Positions 26,683 to 34,239 of a DNA stretch of 64,000 nt are shown here, in pieces. Every line of letters begins with the position of its first letter. Within the stretch, counting starts at the first letter, position 1. Under the pieces are notes generated by a model, which ran no database searches, was not told the DNA's origin, and saw nothing but the letters and a program-made list of their open reading frames with translations. This DNA comes from Cohnella endophytica (GTDB lineage: Bacteria; Bacillota; Bacilli; Paenibacillales; Paenibacillaceae). The DNA is taken from assembly GCF_003628305.1 (NCBI RefSeq), contig NZ_RBZM01000005.1:372001-436000 (forward strand), written 5' to 3'. The position numbers were made by a program, and so were the translations under genes.

Positions 26683-28905
26683 ATGAAACATTACGATGCG
26701 AAAGCTATTCGCGGAAAGGCGGAAATTCAGGTTAGAAAAGGATTGATCGCTGCTTTAAGCTTCGTTCTTATGTTCGGGCTATTGACTTTCGTACCGCGAA
26801 ACCAGGCAGATGCGGCTACGAATATCGCCGAGGTCGTCGATATTTTCGGGAGAACGGTGAACGACAACGGCATCGACCTAGTGGATTGGCAGGGGTATAT
26901 CGCGAATCCCTACGTCAAGCTTACGGTCAAACCGCCAACGAGCGCGGTTTTCCCCGTAACGATTAATTTGACTACGCAAGGAACTTCGCGACTCATGATG
27001 AACAACCCGAGCACGATGTCCGCGACGGGAGCTGCCAAAACGCTTACGTTCGCCAATTCGTCGACGACCCAAGATTTCGATCTGGAAATTCACCCCGACC
27101 GAGTCGGCGGCAACGGGGAAATCGAGAACTATACGTTGACCCTGCAGGTCGTGCAAAACAACGGTACGTCGAACAAGCAGACGATCCCGATACGCGTGCT
27201 CGATCAAGACGATAACGCGCAGCCGTCTATGCCGCTTAATTTCGACTACCGCTTCGACACGATCACGGGTATTTTCAACAACGCCGGCGTGAAGGCCGCG
27301 ACGGAGCAGGCGATAAAGGACTGGTTTTACTTTTTCGACGAAACGCCTTACGATACGGTCCAATCCGGCGCCGAGAACATTACGTTGCCCGGGGATAACT
27401 GGCTGAATCCGATTACGGTCACGAACAACGCAGCTTATAACGGCATGTGGGTATTCCTGAGGGGGATCAACGATCCTTATTCAACCGGGTTCCCTGCTAC
27501 CAACGGCAAATACCATAAGCGCGGAGGAGTCCAGGTGCCGGGTCCGATTCCGCGGTCTCTGGCCATGATTATGGACTTTTACGACGGCTTTACTCCGTTT
27601 ACTTCCTTGAACGACGAGGACTACTATTTATCGCAAATGCCGGGGGCTTCCTGTACGTCGAACTGCCAGACGGACGTGCTCGGACTGGTCGCGCACGAGT
27701 TCGGACACGCGGTCGCCTATCACAGCGCATGGCCCGGCATGGCGGCGTACGTCGCGAGCAACGGGACTAACGACGCGGAAGTCATCGCCTATCAAGGCAA
27801 CGCGGTACCGCTCGATAGCAGCTATCATATTTCGGATTCCAATCCGTTATATTGGGACCGTCTCAGCGGTCAAAGCGGCGGACGCAATCATCTGTTCTTG
27901 CCGAAAAGATGGATGATGACGAAGCTGTCGCTGTTAATCGCGGAAAACGCGGGCTGGAAGCTGAACAAGAACTTGACGCCGTTCCTTGCGCCTTCGATCG
28001 TCACGTCAACTCTGCCTAACGGAACGAAGGGCTCGGCGTATTCGCAGACGCTTACCGCCAAGGGCGGCGTGCCTTTCTACGATTGGAACGTAACGGGCGG
28101 AACGCTGCCTCCGGGACTGACGCTGGACCGATTCAAAGGCACGATCAGTGGGACGGTCTCGAGCAGCGCGCCTCAAAACAGCTACACGTTTACCGTTCAG
28201 TTGAGAGATTACGATGTGAAAAGCACGCCGGTTACGAAGTCGTTCACTATCAATTTAGGAGGAACGACGCCTCCTACCGACGTGGTCGCGCAATATTTGT
28301 TCAACGAAACGAGCGGAACGACCGGGGCCGACGCTTCGGGCAACGGCAAAACCGCGACGCTCAGCGGAGGCATCACTTGGGCAGCGGGTCATGCGGCGAA
28401 CTCCGTAAACTTTAACGGAACGAACGGATACGGCAGCTTGCCGACCGGCATCGTCAGCGGGCTAAACGATTTTACGATCGCGACCTGGGTCAAAGTGAAC
28501 AACACGTCGAACTGGACCCGGATATTCGACTTCGGGACGGGAACTTCGACGAGTATGTTTCTGACCCCGCGGCCGGGGGGCGCAGGGCTGAGATTCTCGA
28601 TTACGACGAGCGGCAGCGGCGGAGAACAGCAGATCTCGACGACGACGGCGTTCCCGACGGGCGTATGGAAACACGTCGCGGTGACGTTAAGCGGTACGAC
28701 TGGCACGTTGTACGTGGACGGCGTGCAAGTGGCGACGAACGCGAGTATGACGCTTAAACCGTCGAGCCTCGGGAACACGAATCTGAACTACCTAGGGCGT
28801 TCGCAGTACTCGGGGGATGCTTACCTGAACGGCGGACTCGATGACTTCCGGATTTACAACCGGGCGCTGAGCGCTTCCGAAATTACCGCGCTTTTCAATA
28901 GCTAG
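26683..28905 (+). CDS. Secreted putative zinc metallopeptidase with Ig-like and LamG-like domains
   Basis: A 740-residue exported protein. Signal peptide at about residues 18-45 (hydrophobic core FVLMFGLLTF). The N-terminal half is an unrecognised region with IHPDRVGGNGEIENYTL. A zincin motif HEFGHAVAYH follows a C-x3-C pair (CTSNC). Then come a putative Ig (He_PIG-like) domain (LPNGTKGSAYSQTL) and a C-terminal concanavalin/LamG-3-type domain (VAQYLFNETSG to RIYNRALS). GAGGAGG precedes ATG 26683. Family membership of the peptidase domain is not recognised; third metal ligand unclear. From context it may digest protein backbones of plant-wall glycoproteins. The 3' 957 bp are nearly identical to the next gene. 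Confidence 0.8.
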   Translation: MKHYDAKAIRGKAEIQVRKGLIAALSFVLMFGLLTFVPRNQADAATNIAEVVDIFGRTVNDNGIDLVDWQGYIANPYVKLTVKPPTSAVFPVTINLTTQGTSRLMMNNPSTMSATGAAKTLTFANSSTTQDFDLEIHPDRVGGNGEIENYTLTLQVVQNNGTSNKQTIPIRVLDQDDNAQPSMPLNFDYRFDTITGIFNNAGVKAATEQAIKDWFYFFDETPYDTVQSGAENITLPGDNWLNPITVTNNAAYNGMWVFLRGINDPYSTGFPATNGKYHKRGGVQVPGPIPRSLAMIMDFYDGFTPFTSLNDEDYYLSQMPGASCTSNCQTDVLGLVAHEFGHAVAYHSAWPGMAAYVASNGTNDAEVIAYQGNAVPLDSSYHISDSNPLYWDRLSGQSGGRNHLFLPKRWMMTKLSLLIAENAGWKLNKNLTPFLAPSIVTSTLPNGTKGSAYSQTLTAKGGVPFYDWNVTGGTLPPGLTLDRFKGTISGTVSSSAPQNSYTFTVQLRDYDVKSTPVTKSFTINLGGTTPPTDVVAQYLFNETSGTTGADASGNGKTATLSGGITWAAGHAANSVNFNGTNGYGSLPTGIVSGLNDFTIATWVKVNNTSNWTRIFDFGTGTSTSMFLTPRPGGAGLRFSITTSGSGGEQQISTTTAFPTGVWKHVAVTLSGTTGTLYVDGVQVATNASMTLKPSSLGNTNLNYLGRSQYSGDAYLNGGLDDFRIYNRALSASEITALFNS
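27949..28905 (+). repeat. 957-bp near-identical repeat, copy 1
   Basis: This encodes the Ig-like and LamG-like part of the first peptidase gene. It matches 30154-31110 at a constant offset of 2205 bp, with scattered, mostly silent differences. Confidence 0.92.
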
Positions 28906-28932
28906 ACATTCCATGCGAAAGGCGGAATCCTG

Positions 28933-31110
28933 GTGAAAAAAATATTGTGGTTAGCGCTGTGCGCCCTCTTAATTACTTGCGTGCCTATCGCCGGCAAAAA
29001 TAAGCTTCAGACAGCGTCCGCGTCGGCGGCAAACGAGGCGTCGGTAATCGACATGTTTGGCCGGGAAGTAAACGCGAACGGAATCGAGCTCGTCGATTGG
29101 CAAGGTTATTTGGCAAATCCGTACATTAAATTGACGGTCAAACCTCCGGTCACCGCTTCCTACCCGGTAACGATTACCTTAAACGCCAAGGGCAGCTCGC
29201 GGTTAATGATGGATTTGCCGAGCACGGTATCGGCAACGGGCGCGTCCAAGACCTTGACGTTTGCCAGTTCTTCCGAACAAAAGGATTTCAAACTGGAAAT
29301 TCATCCGGACCGCGTCGGAGGCAACGGAGAAATCGAAAATTACACGTTGTCGCTGAACATTCTGGAAAACGGCGGAGCAAACCGTACGCAGACGATCCCG
29401 ATCCGCGTGACCGATCAGGATGACAATGCCGAAAGTACGTTACCGCTGCTGTTCGATTATCGCTTCGATACGATTACGAAATATTTCAGCGACCCGGGTA
29501 TCAAGGCGGCAGCCGAGCGGGCAATCAAGGATTGGTTTTATTTCTTCGACATGGCTTCGTTCGACACGGTTGCGACGGGAGCGGAAACGAATCACGTGCC
29601 CAACGATAACTTTAACGGGAATACGAATATAACGAACAATGTCGCGTACAACGGCGAATGGATTATTCTCCGTGGTTTAAACGATCCGTATTCGACGGGT
29701 TGGCCGTCGGCGAACGGGTTATACCGTAAGCGGAACGGCGTGCAGGTGCCAGGACCGATCCATCGTTCGATCGGTACGGTTCTCGACTTCTTCCCGAATT
29801 TTTCCGCTCAAACGTCTTTGAATGACGACGAATGGTATTTGACCCAGAACGACTCGTCCACTTGCACGACGAGTTGCGCGACCGACGTTTACTCGGTCAT
29901 CATGCACGAATTCGGGCACGGACTGGTGTTCAGCTCGGATTGGGCCGGCGTAGCCGCTTATAAAGCAGCCGGAGGGACGGATTCATCCATCGTCTCCTAT
30001 CAAGGCAACGCGGTTCCTCTCGACAGCAGTTATCACATTCCCGCGGACCAACAATACTGGGATCGACTGAGCGGACAAAACGGAGGGAGGACCCATTTCT
30101 TCCCTTCGAAGCGCTGGATGCTGACGAAGCTCACGTTGCTGATCGCGGAAAAAGCGGGCTGGAAGCTGAACAAGAACTTGACGCCGTTCCTTGCGCCTTC
30201 GATCGTCACGTCATCTTTGCCTAACGGAACGAAGGGCTCGGCGTATTCGCAGACGCTTACCGCCAAGGGCGGCGTGCCTTTCTACGATTGGAACGTAACG
30301 GTCGGAACGCTGCCTCCGGGACTGACGCTGGACCGGTTCAAGGGTACGATCAGTGGGACGGTCTCGAGTAGCGCGCCGCAAAACAGCTACACGTTTACCG
30401 TTCAGTTGAGGGATTACGATACGATGAGCACGCCGGTTACGAAGTCGTTCACAATCAATCTAGGCGGAACGACGCCTCCGACCGACGTAGTCGCGCAATA
30501 CTTGTTCAACGAGACGAGCGGAACGACGGGGGCCGACGCTTCGGGCAACGGCAAAACCGCGACGCTCAGCGGGGGCATTACTTGGGCAGCGGGTCATGCG
30601 GCGAACTCCGTAAACTTTAACGGAACGAACGGTTACGGTAGCTTGCCGACCGGCATCGTCAGCGGGTTAAACGACTTTACGATCGCGTCCTGGGTCAAAG
30701 TGAACAACACGTCGAACTGGACCCGGATATTCGACTTCGGGACGGGAACTTCGACGAACATGTTTCTGACCCCGAGGCCGGGGGGCGCAGGGCTGAGGTT
30801 CTCGATTACGACGAGCGGTAGCGGCGGAGAACAGCAGATCTCGACGTCGACGGCGTTTCCGACGGGCGTATGGAAACACGTCGCGGTGACGTTAAGCGGG
30901 ACGACAGGCACGTTGTACGTGGATGGCGTACAAGTGGCGACGAACGCGAGCATGACGCTTAAACCGTCGAGCCTCGGGAACACGAATTTAAACTACCTAG
31001 GGCGTTCGCAGTACTCGGGAGATGCTTACCTGAACGGCGGACTCGACGACTTCCGGATTTACAACCGGGCGCTGAGCGCAACGGAAATATCGGCTTTGTT
31101 TAATAGCTAA
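28933..31110 (+). CDS. Secreted putative zinc metallopeptidase, paralogue of the upstream gene
   Basis: A 725-residue paralogue with the same architecture: signal peptide (IAGKNK follows the hydrophobic core), a conserved N-terminal region (IHPDRVGGNGEIENYTL), C-x3-C (CTTSC), zincin motif HEFGHGLVFSSD, Ig-like domain and LamG-like tail. Unlike its neighbour it has no His ten positions after the first zinc His. Start GTG 28933 follows AAAGGCGGA and lies 27 bases after the upstream stop. The N-terminal halves are clearly diverged at protein level while the C-terminal halves are almost the same at DNA level. Substrate unknown. Confidence 0.78.
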   Translation: MKKILWLALCALLITCVPIAGKNKLQTASASAANEASVIDMFGREVNANGIELVDWQGYLANPYIKLTVKPPVTASYPVTITLNAKGSSRLMMDLPSTVSATGASKTLTFASSSEQKDFKLEIHPDRVGGNGEIENYTLSLNILENGGANRTQTIPIRVTDQDDNAESTLPLLFDYRFDTITKYFSDPGIKAAAERAIKDWFYFFDMASFDTVATGAETNHVPNDNFNGNTNITNNVAYNGEWIILRGLNDPYSTGWPSANGLYRKRNGVQVPGPIHRSIGTVLDFFPNFSAQTSLNDDEWYLTQNDSSTCTTSCATDVYSVIMHEFGHGLVFSSDWAGVAAYKAAGGTDSSIVSYQGNAVPLDSSYHIPADQQYWDRLSGQNGGRTHFFPSKRWMLTKLTLLIAEKAGWKLNKNLTPFLAPSIVTSSLPNGTKGSAYSQTLTAKGGVPFYDWNVTVGTLPPGLTLDRFKGTISGTVSSSAPQNSYTFTVQLRDYDTMSTPVTKSFTINLGGTTPPTDVVAQYLFNETSGTTGADASGNGKTATLSGGITWAAGHAANSVNFNGTNGYGSLPTGIVSGLNDFTIASWVKVNNTSNWTRIFDFGTGTSTNMFLTPRPGGAGLRFSITTSGSGGEQQISTSTAFPTGVWKHVAVTLSGTTGTLYVDGVQVATNASMTLKPSSLGNTNLNYLGRSQYSGDAYLNGGLDDFRIYNRALSATEISALFNS
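30154..31110 (+). repeat. 957-bp near-identical repeat, copy 2
   Basis: Second copy, in the second peptidase gene. Identity drops sharply just upstream of GCGGGCTGGAAG, the first shared block. Confidence 0.92.
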
Positions 31111-31154
31111 AAAAAATACGGGCCAGAGCAAAGGATTTCTGCTCTGGCCCGTAT
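31109..31154 (-). terminator. Terminator of the minus-strand dehydrogenase operon
   Basis: A perfect 14-bp stem (31116-31129 with 31141-31154, ATACGGGCCAGAGC arm) and an 11-base loop. On the minus strand it is followed by a run of seven or more T. It may also stop the peptidase transcripts from the other side, though without a U tract there. Confidence 0.88.
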
Positions 31155-31160
31155 TGCGCG

Positions 31161-32378
31161 TTAGCCGATGGCATCGTTCGTGCCATACATTCGATTCCGA
31201 CAGGCCGTAATGTCGGGATCGAATTGAATGAGTGCATCCCGACGCATTTGCTTGACTCTGTGCATTGCGGTTTGCAGCTCGGTTTCGGTGGGGGAATCGG
31301 GAACGCCGGAATCGATCGCGATCGATAGACCGGCCACTTGGCCTTGGGCTATGGCGACTTTCGCGCTTTCGACACCGGTTATGTTGCCTGCGACATAGAG
31401 TCCCTGAAGCGGAGTTCGCATACTTTCGTCGTGGGCGGGGACATGTCCGCCAAGTTCCGGCGCGTATCGAAAAGGACAGCCTGCAACGGCGGCGAGCTCG
31501 GCGAGCGGATACAGTCCTCCGGCGATGCAGACGAAGTCGGCCTCGATCAATCGTTCCGTGCCGGGGATCGGCACGCCTTCGGAGTCGATGTCTGCGATCC
31601 GTACGCCTTCAACGCAAGACCCTCCGACGATTTCGACGGCGGATCGACGCAACTGCAGCGGAGTGTTCCACATTCGTATTCCTCTTCGCGGATATAACTT
31701 CAGAGCCATTCGCTGCATAAGCGAGTTTCCGAGAAACGAGGCGCCGAACCGAAACAAAGCGTTCGGAGCCAAATGAGCGAAGCGCAGTAGAGAGCGAAGT
31801 ACATCGCCCGGATCGGATGCGCGGACGTTTAACGGATTTTTAGGCGGGAGAACGATCGCTGCGAGCTCAATGCCGGCTAAACGCAATTCGGAAACGATGG
31901 CCATCGAGAGCACGTTCATGCCGACGACGACGCCGCGGTTACCAACGCGGACGCGCTGCACGTTCGTCATAACTTGCGCCGCTCCGATGGACATAACGCC
32001 GGGCAGAGTCCAGCCAGGCAACGGACACGCCGATTCCGCGGCTCCCGTCGCTATCAGAACGTGCTTGGCGCTGAACGGTCCTCTATTCGTCCATATTTTC
32101 CATCCCGTTTGCCCGATTTGTTCCAGCGCGGTGACGGAAACGCCGGTACGAATGTCGACGCTATTCTCGGAGGCTTGACGAACGAGTTGTTGCGCCTCTT
32201 TAATGCCGTTCCACCAAAATCCGTCCGGCTCTTGATGCAATTGTCCAAGCAGTCGTCCTCCCGGCCTCGGGAATTCATCCAAGACGAGCACGCGTAAACC
32301 GCAACGGGCGGAGGCGATCGCGGCCGATAATCCGGCGGGTCCTGCCCCGATAACGATCAAGTCTAAACGATCTATCAT
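31161..32378 (-). CDS. FAD/NAD(P)-dependent oxidoreductase, alpha-type subunit of D-hydroxyproline dehydrogenase (HcnB-like)
   Basis: A 405-residue pyridine-nucleotide-disulphide-reductase-like flavoprotein. The FAD site is VIGAGPAGLSAA, followed by the LDEFPRPGGRL segment, ATGAAESACPLPGWTLPGV, the second nucleotide fold with VVGMNVLSMA, and the C-terminal GLYVAGNITGVE. It matches HcnB/OoxA-type subunits but lacks their C-terminal BFD-like iron-sulphur region, which is here a separate gene (32725-32994). ATG 32378 overlaps the upstream stop (ATGA), and the longer frame to 32540 lies inside that gene. Part of a three-gene minus-strand operon from the sigma-54 promoter. Confidence 0.87.
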   Translation of the reverse strand: MIDRLDLIVIGAGPAGLSAAIASARCGLRVLVLDEFPRPGGRLLGQLHQEPDGFWWNGIKEAQQLVRQASENSVDIRTGVSVTALEQIGQTGWKIWTNRGPFSAKHVLIATGAAESACPLPGWTLPGVMSIGAAQVMTNVQRVRVGNRGVVVGMNVLSMAIVSELRLAGIELAAIVLPPKNPLNVRASDPGDVLRSLLRFAHLAPNALFRFGASFLGNSLMQRMALKLYPRRGIRMWNTPLQLRRSAVEIVGGSCVEGVRIADIDSEGVPIPGTERLIEADFVCIAGGLYPLAELAAVAGCPFRYAPELGGHVPAHDESMRTPLQGLYVAGNITGVESAKVAIAQGQVAGLSIAIDSGVPDSPTETELQTAMHRVKQMRRDALIQFDPDITACRNRMYGTNDAIG

Positions 32379-32728
32379 TCGTAGGCATCCCCTTCCCGTA
32401 ATTTTGCCGGCTGGAAAGGAGTTGGAAGGACGATGCCGGAACAGACGTCCAAACCGTCGGATGCTAGCGATAGACATGCGCGGAAGCCCGAAACACCTTC
32501 TATCGTAATCCTGCATTCCATGCAGTGGCCGATGTTGCAATAGATTCCCCTTGGCGTCCCCTGTTCTTCGTGAGCTCTTAGCGTTCGTATTCCATTAGCC
32601 AACAAAGCGGCAGCGATACTTTCGCCTTCCCGAGCTTCGATCGGCCGGCCATCGAACAGGAAGCAAACCCTGCGCGTTTCAGGCAACGGACCGAGTATCG
32701 GATGGTTTTCGATTCTACCGTAGCTCAC
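32375..32728 (-). CDS. (2Fe-2S)-binding subunit, HcnA/OoxA-like small ferredoxin
   Basis: A 117-residue ferredoxin-like subunit with the cluster ligands in YCNIGHCMECR (C-x4-C-x2-C) and RAC further on. Such small subunits carry electrons within heteromeric D-amino-acid dehydrogenases. The start is taken as GTG 32728, which overlaps the upstream stop as GTGA and has GGAGG five bases before; ATG 32743 is the alternative. Coupled on both sides by four-base overlaps. Confidence 0.85.
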   Translation of the reverse strand: MSYGRIENHPILGPLPETRRVCFLFDGRPIEAREGESIAAALLANGIRTLRAHEEQGTPRGIYCNIGHCMECRITIEGVSGFRACLSLASDGLDVCSGIVLPTPFQPAKLREGDAYE

Positions 32729-32994
32729 GAGCCCCTCCCCCATTCCCCGAAAGAAATCGGCCGAACCGGGGGTTGAACCTTAAGAGGGAGAGAATATGCT
32801 GCTTTTTCCGCATCCATTTGTCCGGTCAATCTGTCGATAAGCGGTCGGCACGTTCGTCCTCCGCAAATCCCCATTCCGGCGCGCGTGCGAAGCTTGGTTT
32901 CCCTTGAAGAACAATGATAGCGTTCAATAACTTCGATGATTTGTTCCAACGTGACTTCCTCGCAACGGCAAACGATGAAAGGCGTGTTACCCAT
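32725..32994 (-). CDS. BFD-like (2Fe-2S)-binding small protein
   Basis: An 89-residue bacterioferredoxin-associated (BFD-like) iron-sulphur protein with CRCEEVT at the N-terminus and GICGGRTCRP in the middle (C-x-C and C-x4-C). In many HcnB-type enzymes this forms the C-terminal end of the flavoprotein; here it is split off as the first gene of the operon. Start ATG 32994 is preceded by AGGGGGC and lies about 34 bases after the predicted sigma-54 transcript start. The frame upstream to 33159 crosses the promoter and is not used. Confidence 0.87.
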   Translation of the reverse strand: MGNTPFIVCRCEEVTLEQIIEVIERYHCSSRETKLRTRAGMGICGGRTCRPLIDRLTGQMDAEKAAYSLPLKVQPPVRPISFGEWGRGS

Positions 32995-33039
32995 GTACGG
33001 TAGCCCCCTAGTAAAATCTCGACTGACGATTAAAATGAT

Positions 33040-33054
33040 GCAAAATTCGTGCCA
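33040..33054 (-). promoter_or_regulatory. Sigma-54 promoter (-24/-12) for the dehydrogenase operon
   Basis: On the minus strand the sequence TGGCACGAATTTTGC matches the sigma-54 consensus TGGCAC-N5-TTGC exactly. GG is at 33053-33052 and GC at 33041-33040, 12 bp apart as required. The expected transcript start is near 33028. Confidence 0.88.
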
Positions 33055-33064
33055 CCGCAAGCTT

Positions 33065-33079
33065 TGGCATGAATTTTGC
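33065..33079 (+). promoter_or_regulatory. Sigma-54 promoter (-24/-12) for the M24 peptidase gene
   Basis: TGGCATGAATTTTGC on the plus strand keeps the essential GG (33066-33067) and GC (33078-33079) at the right distance, with one change in the -24 box. It mirrors the minus-strand promoter; the two -24 ends are ten bases apart. The expected start is near 33091, giving a 48-base leader. Confidence 0.87.
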
Positions 33080-33138
33080 ATACTATCAAACGCTGCGAGC
33101 GACTTCGTTTGCAGACGATGAAGGGGGTGGGAGACAAA

Positions 33139-34239
33139 ATGACCTTGCCTTACGGGCATAGAATGAAGCGACTGCGGGGCTGGCTGGAAGCGAACGCGAT
33201 TGATGCGGCTATCGTAACGATGCCGTCCTCGATCGCTTATTTGACGGGGTTTCGGTCCGATCCAATGGAGAGGTTTTTGGCGCTTTGGATTGCAGATGGC
33301 GGTGAAACGACGTTGTTCGTTCCCGAATTGGACGCGCTGAAATCCGAAGGCGCGATTGGGGTCGACCGCCTTGTCCCGATTCCGGACGGCAAGCCTCCTT
33401 TGGAGCTCTTAAGGAATTCGTGTAAAACCGAACCCGTATGCATGGGGATCGAAAAAGACGCGGTGTCCTGGAAATTGGCAGAGGAACTATTCGCGTCATG
33501 GCAAGAAGCGGAATTCGTGGACATCGGAGACGAAATTCGCGAGATGAGGGGGAGAAAAACACGGGAGGAAGCCGACTTCGCGAAAGAAGCGGCGTCAATC
33601 GCAGATGCCGCGTTGGAAGCGGCATTAACGACATTCATAAGAGGAATGAAAGAGCGGGAGCTGGCGGAGGAAATCGACCGTCAAATTCGGCTTAAAGGGG
33701 GAGCAGGCAACGCGTTCGCGACTACCGTGTTAGGCGGCATTCGCTCGGCGTATCCCCACGGGGAAACGGGACTACATGCCATTAGCGAGGGTGAATTCCT
33801 TCTGGTCGACATGGGAGCGAGTTGCCATGGATACTTGTCCGATATGACGAGGACTTTTATCGTCGGAGAAGGTTCGGCGGAGCAAGAACGCATGTATGAA
33901 ACCGTCAAGGAAGCGAATCGCAGGGCGATCGCCGCGGTACGTCCGGAAGAGCCGCTCTCGTCTGTCGACAAGGCTGCCCGTTCTTGGATAGATCAACAAG
34001 GGTATGGCTCCTATTTTCCTCACCGCGTCGGTCACGGGCTGGGAGTGGACATTCACGAGCCTCCGTCCATCCACGGCTGGAACAACCGTCCAATCGTCCA
34101 GGGAATGCTTTTTACGATCGAACCGGGCATTTACGTGCCTGGAATCGGCGGCGTGCGAATCGAAGACGACTTATACGTAAACGATCAAGGCATTACGGAA
34201 CAATTGACGGGCTTTCCGAAGGAGTTGCGAAGGCTTTAG
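33139..34239 (+). CDS. M24-family X-Pro peptidase (second copy)
   Basis: A 366-residue creatinase/aminopeptidase-P-type enzyme with SSIAYLTGFRSDP in the N-domain. Metal ligands are in LVDMGASCHGYLSDMTRTF, HRVGHGLGVDIHEPP, TIEPGIYVPG and RIEDDLYV. It is a diverged paralogue of the enzyme at 21695. GAAGGGGGTGGGAG precedes ATG 33139. Expression from the sigma-54 promoter ties it to hydroxyproline use, probably as a prolidase that releases Hyp. Its stop overlaps that of the convergent activator gene by four bases. Confidence 0.9.
   Translation: MTLPYGHRMKRLRGWLEANAIDAAIVTMPSSIAYLTGFRSDPMERFLALWIADGGETTLFVPELDALKSEGAIGVDRLVPIPDGKPPLELLRNSCKTEPVCMGIEKDAVSWKLAEELFASWQEAEFVDIGDEIREMRGRKTREEADFAKEAASIADAALEAALTTFIRGMKERELAEEIDRQIRLKGGAGNAFATTVLGGIRSAYPHGETGLHAISEGEFLLVDMGASCHGYLSDMTRTFIVGEGSAEQERMYETVKEANRRAIAAVRPEEPLSSVDKAARSWIDQQGYGSYFPHRVGHGLGVDIHEPPSIHGWNNRPIVQGMLFTIEPGIYVPGIGGVRIEDDLYVNDQGITEQLTGFPKELRRL

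Noticed and set aside
32995..33159. Extension of the BFD-like protein to 33159
   Set aside because: The extra codons cross both sigma-54 promoters and lack similarity to the family; ATG 32994 has its own binding site.
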